A program made the position numbers and the translations under genes. From NCBI RefSeq assembly GCF_040409955.1, contig NZ_CP123384.1, forward strand, positions 248,001-312,000: a DNA stretch of 64,000 bases, read 5' to 3'. This stretch comes from Salipiger sp. H15. GTDB taxonomy: Bacteria; Pseudomonadota; Alphaproteobacteria; Rhodobacterales; Rhodobacteraceae. Positions 1-7,351 of the stretch are shown here, piece after piece (positions within the stretch are counted from its first letter, which is position 1; every line of letters starts with the position of its first letter). The notes below the pieces were generated by a model. The model was not told where the DNA came from. It was given only the letters and a program-made list of their open reading frames with translations, and made no database searches.

Positions 1-219
1 GCAGCCCGTGCGCGCCCCAGTGCAGGGCAAAGCCCCCCTCCGCCAGCATCTCGTCGAAGCGCGCCTCGGAGACCGCGAGGCAGGGCTCGCCCCCGGCGCC
101 GGGCGCGCGGGTCACCACGCGCTGCACCACGTAGAGGCCCGGCACCCGCGCCGCCGCCTCGGCGAGCAGGCTGTCCTTGCCCACCCCCGAGGGGCCGACG
201 AGGGCGAAGATGCGCCCGC

Positions 220-223
<4 letters not shown>
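1..223 (-). CDS. phnN: Ribose 1,5-bisphosphate phosphokinase PhnN (N-terminal part, cut by window edge)
   Basis: The gene enters from the left edge and its ATG is at 223. The protein begins MSGRIFALVGPSGVGKDSLL, with a P-loop GPSGVGKDS at residues 10-18 typical of the guanylate-kinase-like PhnN family. PhnN phosphorylates ribose 1,5-bisphosphate to PRPP, the last step that returns the ribose carrier of the C-P lyase pathway to metabolism. The start codon overlaps the phnL stop in an ATGA (220-223), so it is translationally coupled as the last visible gene of the phnG-to-phnN operon. About 74 codons are visible; the C-terminal part lies outside the window. Confidence 0.9.
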
Positions 224-903
<680 letters not shown>

Positions 904-967
904 CGCCCTTGCCCTTCTTCTCTTTTCAAATACGCAAATCCCGCCCGCGCCACGGGCGCCGCGCGCC

Positions 968-1738
968 TCATACCTGCAGCACGCTCGACACGAGCAGCTG
1001 CGTGTAGCCGTGCTGCGGATCGTCGAGCACCTGGTCGGTGAGCCCGGTCTCGACCACGCGCCCCCCCTTCATCACCATCAGCCGGTCGGCGAGCAGCCGC
1101 ACCACGGCAAGATCGTGCGTCACGATGACCGCCGAGAGCCCCATCTCGCGCACGAGGCCGCGCAGGAGGTCGAGCAGCCGCGCCTGCACCGAGACGTCGA
1201 GCCCCCCGGTCGGCTCGTCCATGAACACCAGCCGCGGCCCGGTGACGAGGTTGCGGGCGATCTGCAGGCGCTGCTGCATGCCGCCCGAGAAGGCGCGCGG
1301 GCGGTCGTCGACCCGGTCCTCGGCGATCTCGACCCGGCCCAGCCAGTCGATCGCCTGCGCCCGGATGCCCGCGTAGTTGCGCGCGCCGACGGCCATCAGC
1401 CGCTCGCCGACGTTGCCGCCGGCCGAGACGCCCATGCGCAGCCCGTCGCGCGGGTTCTGGTGCACGAAGGCCCAGTCGGTGCGCGCCAGCATCCGCCGCT
1501 CGGGCTCGGACATGGTGAGCACGTCCTGCGGGCCATCCGCGCGGGTGTCGAAGACCACGTTGCCCGCGTCGGGCGCCAGCTGGCCCGAGAGGCACGACAG
1601 CAGCGTCGACTTGCCCGAGCCGCTCTCGCCGACGATGCCCATGACCTCGCCCGGCCAGAGATCGAAACTCACCTCGCCGCAGCCGAGCCGCGCGCCGTAG
1701 TGCTTGGTCACGCCCTGAACGGAGAGCAGCGGGGTCAT
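968..1738 (-). CDS. phnK: C-P lyase system ATP-binding protein PhnK
   Basis: The 256-aa ABC-family ATPase carries Walker [10 protein letters not shown] (37-45), signature SGGMQQR (151-157) and Walker B VFMDEP (171-176), with the GGLD following. PhnK is known to bind the PhnGHIJ core complex and is needed for phosphonate breakdown in vivo; it resembles oligopeptide-transporter ATPases but has no permease partner here. Its ATG overlaps the phnJ stop in an ATGA at 1735-1738. The order phnJ-phnK-phnL is the classical one. Confidence 0.95.
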   Translation of the reverse strand: MTPLLSVQGVTKHYGARLGCGEVSFDLWPGEVMGIVGESGSGKSTLLSCLSGQLAPDAGNVVFDTRADGPQDVLTMSEPERRMLARTDWAFVHQNPRDGLRMGVSAGGNVGERLMAVGARNYAGIRAQAIDWLGRVEIAEDRVDDRPRAFSGGMQQRLQIARNLVTGPRLVFMDEPTGGLDVSVQARLLDLLRGLVREMGLSAVIVTHDLAVVRLLADRLMVMKGGRVVETGLTDQVLDDPQHGYTQLLVSSVLQV

Positions 1739-2604
1739 GCGAATTCCTCCTGCGGGGAGAGTGCGCCACGATGCCCTTGGGCCTGTCGCGAGGCGCAGAA
1801 GTCGGTGTCGGAGCAGACGAACATCCGCCCGCCCGCGTCGTCGGTGATCACCTCGTCGAGGTAGCTCGTGCCGCAGCCGCAGAGATCGCAGTCGTGGTCC
1901 GCCTTGCTGGGCTCGAACGGGTGGTCCTCAAAATCGAGGCTGACCACCTTCGTGTGCGGCGGCAGCGCGTAGATGCGCTGCTCGCGGCCCGCGCCGAAGA
2001 GCTGGATCGCCGCGCTCTCGAGCCTCGGGTTGTCGAACTTGGGGATCGGCGAGGGATCCATCACGTAGCGCCCCTCGACCTTCACCGGGTAGGCATAGGC
2101 CGTCGAGATCGCGCCGTTATGGGCGATGTCCTCGTAGAGCTTGACGTGCATCAGCCCGTATTCCTCGAGCGCGTGCATCTTGCGGGTCTCGGTCTCGCGC
2201 GGCTCGAGGAAGCGCAGCGGCTCGGGGATCGGCACCTGGTAGACGAGGATCTGCCCCTCCCTGAGCGGCTGCTCGGGGATGCGGTGGCGGGTCTGGATGA
2301 CGGTCGCCTCCTCGGTGTGCTCGGTCGTCTCCACCTCGGCGGTGCGCTCGAAGAACTTGCGGATCGAGACGGCGTTGGTGGTGTCGTCGGCGCCCTGGTC
2401 GATGACCTTGAGCCGGTCCTCGGGGGTGAGGCAGGCGGCGGTCACCTGCACGCCCCCCGTCCCCCAGCCGTAGGGCATCGGCATCTCGCGGCTGGCGAAG
2501 GGCACCTGGTAGCCCGGCACCGCCAGCGCCTTGAGCAGCGCCCGGCGGATCATCCGCTTGGTCTGCTCGTCGAGATAGGCAAAGTTGTAGGCCTGCGCGG
2601 TCAT
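1735..2604 (-). CDS. phnJ: Alpha-D-ribose 1-methylphosphonate 5-phosphate C-P lyase PhnJ
   Basis: PhnJ is the radical SAM enzyme that cleaves the carbon-phosphorus bond, releasing the alkane and ribose 1,2-cyclic phosphate 5-phosphate. The 289-aa protein has the expected atypical cysteine cluster near the C-terminus: Cys239, Cys242 and Cys264 match the [4Fe-4S] ligands and Cys270 (in CSDTDFC) matches the catalytic cysteine of the E. coli enzyme, each offset by two. The ATG at 2604 was chosen because the protein then begins MTAQAYNFAYLDEQTK, the conserved family start. It overlaps the stop of the upstream unknown gene in an ATGA. Confidence 0.97.
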   Translation of the reverse strand: MTAQAYNFAYLDEQTKRMIRRALLKALAVPGYQVPFASREMPMPYGWGTGGVQVTAACLTPEDRLKVIDQGADDTTNAVSIRKFFERTAEVETTEHTEEATVIQTRHRIPEQPLREGQILVYQVPIPEPLRFLEPRETETRKMHALEEYGLMHVKLYEDIAHNGAISTAYAYPVKVEGRYVMDPSPIPKFDNPRLESAAIQLFGAGREQRIYALPPHTKVVSLDFEDHPFEPSKADHDCDLCGCGTSYLDEVITDDAGGRMFVCSDTDFCASRQAQGHRGALSPQEEFA

Positions 2605-3005
2605 GCGTCCGGCTCCTCGCCGAAGAGATAGATTTCGCCCCAGACGATCTCGTCGCCGAGTTCCGGGTCGCTGAAGGCCTCGAGCAGGCCCTCGTCGACC
2701 GCGCCGTCCTCGTCGAGCGGCAGGTCCGAGGGCGAGGCGATCAGCTTCACGTCCTCGATGCTGCCCGCGACGCCGCCGCATTCGGCGACATGCTCGGCCA
2801 GCTGCACCTCGACCTCGGCCGGGGAATTGGCCGAGAGGCAGATCCACAGCACCGCCAGCGCGGCCTCGTCGTCGATCGCCTCTTCCTCGTCGCCGAAGAA
2901 GGGAGAGACGGTGCCCGGCATCCGGATCACCTCGACCAGCGCGCAGTACCAATCCTGCCCGGCGGGCAGTTCGGGCAGTTTCGCCCCGTGATAACCCTTG
3001 CTCAT
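2601..3005 (-). CDS. Unrecognised acidic 134-aa protein between phnI and phnJ
   Basis: I do not recognise this family. The protein begins MSKGYHGAKLPELPAGQDWY and is strikingly acidic: I count 31 Asp/Glu against 4 Lys/Arg. It has no signal peptide and no membrane segment, so a cytosolic partner protein is likely. It sits exactly where phnI and phnJ are adjacent in E. coli, and it is coupled at both ends by ATGA overlaps (3002-3005 with phnI, 2601-2604 with phnJ). The frame has the GC-rich third-position pattern of its neighbours, so it looks like a true, long-resident operon member. A regulatory or assembly role in the PhnGHIJ complex is inference only. Confidence 0.85.
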   Translation of the reverse strand: MSKGYHGAKLPELPAGQDWYCALVEVIRMPGTVSPFFGDEEEAIDDEAALAVLWICLSANSPAEVEVQLAEHVAECGGVAGSIEDVKLIASPSDLPLDEDGAVDEGLLEAFSDPELGDEIVWGEIYLFGEEPDA

Positions 3006-4093
3006 TCCGCAGCCTCCCTCAGCTGTGTGGTGCCCATCGCCTCTGCCCGCATCCTGCGGACCAGTTCCAGCTCGGACTGGAAGTCGACATAGTGCGGCAG
3101 CTTGATGTGTTCGAGAAAGCCCGTGCCCTGAATGTTGTCGGAATGGGCAAGAACGAACTCCTCGTCCTGCGCCGGGGCGCCGACGTTCTCCTCGCCCAGC
3201 TCCTCCCAGCGCAGCGCCCGATCGACCAGCGCCATCGAGATCGCCTTGCGCTCGGTCTGGCCAAAGACCAGCCCGTAGCCGCGGGTGAACTGCGCGGGCT
3301 CGGTCTTCGAGCCGGCGAACTGGTTGACGGTCTCGCATTCGGTGAGCGTGAGCTCGCCGATGCAGACGGAAAAGCCCAGTTCCGGCACCTCCATCTCGAC
3401 CTCGACCGCGCCGATGCGCAGCTCGCCGACGAAGGGGTGGTTGCGGCCGTAGCCGCGCTGGGTTGAATAGGCCATGCCGAGCACGAAGCCCTCGTCGCCG
3501 CGGGTCAGCGCCTGCAGGCGCAGCGGGCGGCCGGCGGGGTATTCCATCGGCTCGCGGGTCATGTCGGGGGGCGTTCCGTCCGAGCGCGGCTCGTCCTGGA
3601 TGAGCCCGTCGCGGTTGAGGAACTCGGTCACCCGCGGCGTCGGCTCGCGGCGCGGCGCGGCCTCGCGCGCCCGCGGCGCCTCGCCCTCGGCCTCCAGCGC
3701 GAAGTCGAGCAGCCGGTGCGTGTAGTCGAAGGTCGGCCCCAGCACCTGCCCGCCCGGCACGTCCTTGAAGGTCGCGCTGATGCGCCGGTCGCAGCGCATG
3801 GCGCCGGTGTCGACCGGGGCGGAATGCCCGAGCCGCGGCAGGGTCGTGCGGTAGGCGCGGATCAGGAAGATCGCCTCGATGAGATCGCCGCGCGCCTGCT
3901 TGATCGCGAGCGCCGCGAGGTCGGGATCGTAGAGCGAGCCCTCGGCCATCACCCGGTTCACGGCGAGCGCCATCTGCTCGCGGATCTGCGGCACGGTCAG
4001 CTCGGGCACGGCGGTGTCGCCCCGCCGCTCCTCGGCCAGCCATTCATGCGCCGCGTCGATCGCGCGCTCGCCGCCTTTCACAGCCACATACAT
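3002..4093 (-). CDS. phnI: C-P lyase core subunit PhnI (nucleosidase / triphosphate synthase)
   Basis: The 363-aa product begins MYVAVKGGERAIDAAHEWLA and carries typical PhnI stretches such as YDPDLAALAIKQARGDLIEA and FTRGYGLVFGQTERKAISMA. PhnI forms the catalytic core that displaces adenine from ATP with the phosphonate, making ribose 1-methylphosphonate 5-triphosphate, with PhnG, PhnH and PhnL. The start at 4093 shares one base with the phnH stop (TGATG). An in-frame upstream ATG at 4159 lies inside phnH and was rejected. Length agrees with the E. coli protein (about 354 aa). Confidence 0.96.
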   Translation of the reverse strand: MYVAVKGGERAIDAAHEWLAEERRGDTAVPELTVPQIREQMALAVNRVMAEGSLYDPDLAALAIKQARGDLIEAIFLIRAYRTTLPRLGHSAPVDTGAMRCDRRISATFKDVPGGQVLGPTFDYTHRLLDFALEAEGEAPRAREAAPRREPTPRVTEFLNRDGLIQDEPRSDGTPPDMTREPMEYPAGRPLRLQALTRGDEGFVLGMAYSTQRGYGRNHPFVGELRIGAVEVEMEVPELGFSVCIGELTLTECETVNQFAGSKTEPAQFTRGYGLVFGQTERKAISMALVDRALRWEELGEENVGAPAQDEEFVLAHSDNIQGTGFLEHIKLPHYVDFQSELELVRRMRAEAMGTTQLREAAE

Positions 4094-4677
4094 CAGAGCG
4101 CCTCCACTTTCGTCGTGCGCGGCAGCGCCGCAAGCCTGTCTTCGCAGGTGAGGTAGCAATCCCAGCCCAGCGGGAAGAGCAGCGCATTGCGGGCGAAGGC
4201 CTCGACCTCGGGCAGGCTCAGCGCCGCCTCGGTCTCGATGCCCGGTCCGGTGAGCCTCATGCCCGCGTTTTCCAGCGCCTCCACCTCGACGATCAGCGTC
4301 ACCGAGCGATCAGGGTATTCCGCCGTGCCGATGCGGTAGCGGTCGAGCGGCTTCAGCGCCTCCCAGCCGCCGAGGGCGAACATCGCCTCTTGGGCGGGCA
4401 CGATCGGCGCGCCGAGGTGGAAGGCGATCCAGCGCCGCAGCGCCTCGCCGTCGCAGCCGGGCGCGAGGTGGATCGGCGTCTCGCGGTCGCAGAGCGTCAG
4501 CAGCAGAACCGCCGCCGCCGTGGAGATCCCCGGCGCCTCGGCACCCTCGACCGTCTCGATCCGGCCCGGCCGCGCCATCGCCTCGAGCGCCGCGCGGAAG
4601 GCCCGCGCCGCCTGCACCGGGGCGTCGGCAAAGCCGCCCGTCAGCGCGTCGCCGTTCAGAAGATCCGCCATCGTCAC
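4093..4677 (-). CDS. phnH: C-P lyase core subunit PhnH
   Basis: The 194-aa product, starting MTMADLLNGDALTGGFADAP, has the family length and the pattern FRAALEAMARPGRIETVEG seen near the PhnH N-terminus. PhnH is a structural subunit of the PhnGHIJ complex and is required for the first, ribosyl-transfer step of alkylphosphonate breakdown. Its ATG overlaps the phnG stop in an ATGA (4674-4677), so synthesis of the G and H subunits is coupled. Confidence 0.95.
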   Translation of the reverse strand: MTMADLLNGDALTGGFADAPVQAARAFRAALEAMARPGRIETVEGAEAPGISTAAAVLLLTLCDRETPIHLAPGCDGEALRRWIAFHLGAPIVPAQEAMFALGGWEALKPLDRYRIGTAEYPDRSVTLIVEVEALENAGMRLTGPGIETEAALSLPEVEAFARNALLFPLGWDCYLTCEDRLAALPRTTKVEAL

Positions 4678-5123
4678 TCCCCCCGCACCATGGTGAAGAA
4701 GTCCACCTTCGTCGCCGCGGCCCGTGCCGCCCGCGCGTCGCGCCGCGCCGCCTCTTCCGAAGCCAGCGGCGCCAGCACGGCGGCCTGCATCTCGCCCGCC
4801 CGCGGCCCCTGCATCAGCGCATCCACCAGCGCGGCGCGCTCGGCATGGGCGCGGCTGCGCCCCTGCACATGGGCATGGCCGACTTCGCCGGACTCCAGCC
4901 GCAGCGCGCAGCGGGTGACGGTCATCTCGCCGAGGTTGAAGGGCGCGCCGGTGCCGCCCATGCGGCCGCGCACCATGACGCCGCCGGTCTCGGGCACGCG
5001 CAGCCAGTCGAAGCCGGGCAGAGCCGCCCCCTCCAGCAGTGCCGCCAGCCGATCCGCCGGGGCCCGCGCCAGCAGGCCCATCCAGCCCTGCCGCGCGGCG
5101 ATTTCCTGTTCAGGAGTTTCCAT
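4674..5123 (-). CDS. phnG: C-P lyase core subunit PhnG
   Basis: This is the first gene of the minus-strand C-P lyase operon. The 149-aa product begins METPEQEIAARQGWMGLLAR, and the segment PETGGVMVRGRMGGTGAPFN is characteristic of PhnG. Together with PhnH, PhnI and PhnJ it forms the C-P lyase core complex. A ribosome-binding site AAGGTG precedes the ATG by about six bases. Only 114 bp separate it from divergent phnF, and that gap holds a palindrome placed to repress the operon. Confidence 0.95.
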   Translation of the reverse strand: METPEQEIAARQGWMGLLARAPADRLAALLEGAALPGFDWLRVPETGGVMVRGRMGGTGAPFNLGEMTVTRCALRLESGEVGHAHVQGRSRAHAERAALVDALMQGPRAGEMQAAVLAPLASEEAARRDARAARAAATKVDFFTMVRGE

Positions 5124-5141
5124 CTGGACACCTTGCCGATT

Positions 5142-5167
5142 TGTCTAGATAACTATACAACTAGACA
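5142..5167. promoter_or_regulatory. Candidate PhnF operator (palindrome) between phnG and phnF
   Basis: A perfect 7-bp inverted repeat, TGTCTAG at 5142-5148 and CTAGACA at 5161-5167, is separated by 12 bp of AT-rich sequence containing ACTATACAA. It lies 18 bp upstream of the phnG start and 70 bp upstream of phnF. GntR/HutC-type repressors such as PhnF bind palindromes of this kind, and PhnF-type sites with TCTAGAC cores are known. Binding here would block the divergent promoters of both the C-P lyase operon and phnF itself. The regulator assignment is inferred from position. Confidence 0.75.
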
Positions 5168-5237
5168 TGTCATACGCCTGTCGCCCCGAGTCGGGCAAGG
5201 GCCGATCGCATGAAGTTTCGGTGACAAAGGTCCGCAC

Positions 5238-5993
5238 ATGCCCCGTTCCCCCGTCTGGCACGCCATCGCCACCACGCTCGAAGGCGAGATCTCGCGCGGG
5301 CATTATCGCCCCGGCGACAAGCTGCCGACCGAGGCCGAGCTGGCCACCCGCTTCGGCGTCAACCGCCACACGGTGCGCCACGCGCTCTCGGACCTCGCCG
5401 AGCGCGGCCTCACCCATTCGCGGCGCGGCGCCGGCGTCTTCGTGCGCATGGCGCCGATGGACTACCCGATCGGCGGGCGCACCCGGTTCAGCCAGAACGT
5501 CCGCGCCTCGGGTCGCCTGCCCGACCGCCGCCAGTTGCGCATGGAGACCCGCCCCGCCGACGCGTCCGAGGCCGAGGCGCTGCAGCTGACCCCGGGCGAG
5601 CCGGTGCTGGTGCTCGAGGGCATCTCGCTGGCGGGCGGCGTGCCCATGGCGCATTTCGTCTCGCTCTTCCCGATCACCCGCCTGCCCGGGCTCGACGCCA
5701 CCCTGCGCGAGGTGAACTCGGTCACCGAGGCGCTGCGCCGCCACGGCATCGCCGACTACACCCGCGCGATGACAAGGCTCACCGCCGAGCCCGCCTCGGC
5801 CACCCAGGCACTGCACCTCGGCCTGCGCGAGGGCGAGCCGCTGCTGCGCTCCACCGCGCTCAACCTCGGCCCCGACGGCGCACCGGTGGAACAGGGCCAC
5901 ACCTGGTTCGCCGGGGACCGGGTCGCGCTGACCATCAGCCATGACGACACCTCCGCCGCACCACGTCACGCCGGTGACACAGAGCCGGGGTAG
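5238..5993 (+). CDS. phnF: Phosphonate metabolism transcriptional regulator PhnF (GntR family)
   Basis: The 251-aa protein has an N-terminal winged helix-turn-helix (about residues 5-75, with LPTEAELATRFGVNRHTVRH) and a C-terminal UTRA effector-binding domain, the HutC-subfamily layout. PhnF represses phn genes when phosphonate or its derivative is absent. It faces away from phnG and is followed within 41 bp by phnM, so regulator and PhnM are probably co-transcribed. The likely operator lies in the upstream gap. Confidence 0.93.
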   Translation: MPRSPVWHAIATTLEGEISRGHYRPGDKLPTEAELATRFGVNRHTVRHALSDLAERGLTHSRRGAGVFVRMAPMDYPIGGRTRFSQNVRASGRLPDRRQLRMETRPADASEAEALQLTPGEPVLVLEGISLAGGVPMAHFVSLFPITRLPGLDATLREVNSVTEALRRHGIADYTRAMTRLTAEPASATQALHLGLREGEPLLRSTALNLGPDGAPVEQGHTWFAGDRVALTISHDDTSAAPRHAGDTEPG

Positions 5994-6034
5994 AACCTGC
6001 CGAAACCCCAGAGCAGCCACGGCGGGTGACAAGC

Positions 6035-7216
6035 ATGACTGCCCTACTTCCCCCCCTGCGCCTCACCGGCGCGACCCTTCTTCGCGACGGCGCGCTGCAG
6101 AAGCGCTCGCTGGTGATCGAGGGCGGCGTGATCAGCAAGGGTCCGCACCCCGAGGTCGACCTGTCGGGATACCTGATCCTGCCGGGCATCATCGACCTGC
6201 ACGGCGATGCCTTCGAGCGCCACATCGCGCCGCGCCCCTCCGCGCCCTTCCCGATCCTCGCCGGCCTGCGCTGGACCGACCGCGAGGCCGCCGCCCACGG
6301 CGTCACCACCGCCTGGCTCGCCCAGTGCTGGAGCTGGGAGGGCGGCATGCGCGGCCCGGATTTCGCCGAGCAGGTCATGGCCGCCCTCGCCGCCTACCGC
6401 CCGCGCGCCCAGACCGACCTGCGCCTGCAGATCCGCTGCGAGACCCACATGCCCGAGACCCGCGAGCGCCTGCTCGAGGCGCTGCTGCGCCACGGCGTGG
6501 ATTACGTGGTGTTCAACGACCACCTGCCCGAGGCGCTCGACGTCGCCGCGCGCGATCCGCACCGGCTGGCGCTCTGGGCCGAGCGCGCCGGCGAGACGCC
6601 GCAGGATTTCATCAACCGCCTGCACGCCGCCAAGGCGCGCGGGCGCGACGTGCCGCGCCACCTCTGCGCGCTGGCCGAGAAGTTCGACGGGCTCGACATC
6701 CGCTACGGCAGCCACGACGACCCCGACGGCGAGACCCGCGAGTATTACCGGCTCATCGGCGCCCGCATCGCCGAGTTCCCCACCACGGTCAGCGCCGCCA
6801 AGCTGGCCCGCGCCTTCAACGACCCGGTGCTCATGGGCGCGCCCAACGTCGTGCGCGGCCAGAGCCAGGCCGGCAATGTCTCGGCCCAGCACCTCGTCGC
6901 CGCCGGGCTCTGCGACGCGCTGGTCTCGGACTACCACTACCCCTGCCTCGCCGAGGCCGCCTGGACGCTGGTCGACAAGGGGCTGAAGTCCCTGCCCGAG
7001 GCCTGGGCGATGATCTCGACAACACCGGCCGAGATCATGGGCCTCGTCGACCGCGGCGCGCTCGACCATGGCCGGCGCGCGGACTTCGTGGTGGTCGACG
7101 CCGCCAGCCGCGCCATCGAGGCCACGGTCTGCGGCGGCCGGCTCACCTACCTCTCCGGCGAGGCCGGCGCCCGGCTGGTCTCGGCCATGCAGGGCCAGCG
7201 CATGGCGGCCGAGTAG
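6035..7216 (+). CDS. phnM: Alpha-D-ribose 1-methylphosphonate 5-triphosphate diphosphatase PhnM
   Basis: PhnM removes pyrophosphate from the 5-triphosphate intermediate, giving the PhnJ substrate. The protein (393 aa from this ATG) is an amidohydrolase-superfamily member with the metal-binding DLHGD motif (residues 54-58) and later conserved pieces ETHMPETRERL, VFNDHLPEA and MGAPNVVRG. The ATG at 6035 is preceded by GGGTGA; a GTG at 6026 in the same frame would add three residues. It follows phnF on the same strand and is separated from the rest of the C-P lyase genes, which lie on the other strand. Confidence 0.95.
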   Translation: MTALLPPLRLTGATLLRDGALQKRSLVIEGGVISKGPHPEVDLSGYLILPGIIDLHGDAFERHIAPRPSAPFPILAGLRWTDREAAAHGVTTAWLAQCWSWEGGMRGPDFAEQVMAALAAYRPRAQTDLRLQIRCETHMPETRERLLEALLRHGVDYVVFNDHLPEALDVAARDPHRLALWAERAGETPQDFINRLHAAKARGRDVPRHLCALAEKFDGLDIRYGSHDDPDGETREYYRLIGARIAEFPTTVSAAKLARAFNDPVLMGAPNVVRGQSQAGNVSAQHLVAAGLCDALVSDYHYPCLAEAAWTLVDKGLKSLPEAWAMISTTPAEIMGLVDRGALDHGRRADFVVVDAASRAIEATVCGGRLTYLSGEAGARLVSAMQGQRMAAE

Positions 7217-7351
7217 CGGGCCGCGGCGCCCGGCGGGATCTTTCGCACCGGCAGCACGGCGCGCCGCGGTTAGGCGCTTGTTCAGTCTTTCGTGGTTGAA
7301 CAGGCGGCATCGCCCGGCGCAGCGCCGCGCCAGCCGCCACAGGAACACGCC

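Noticed and set aside
7279..7303. GTTCA...TGAAC inverted repeat upstream of the chemoreceptor as a LexA box
   Set aside because: Alphaproteobacterial LexA boxes are GTTC-N7-GTTC direct repeats; the spacing and second half-site do not fit.
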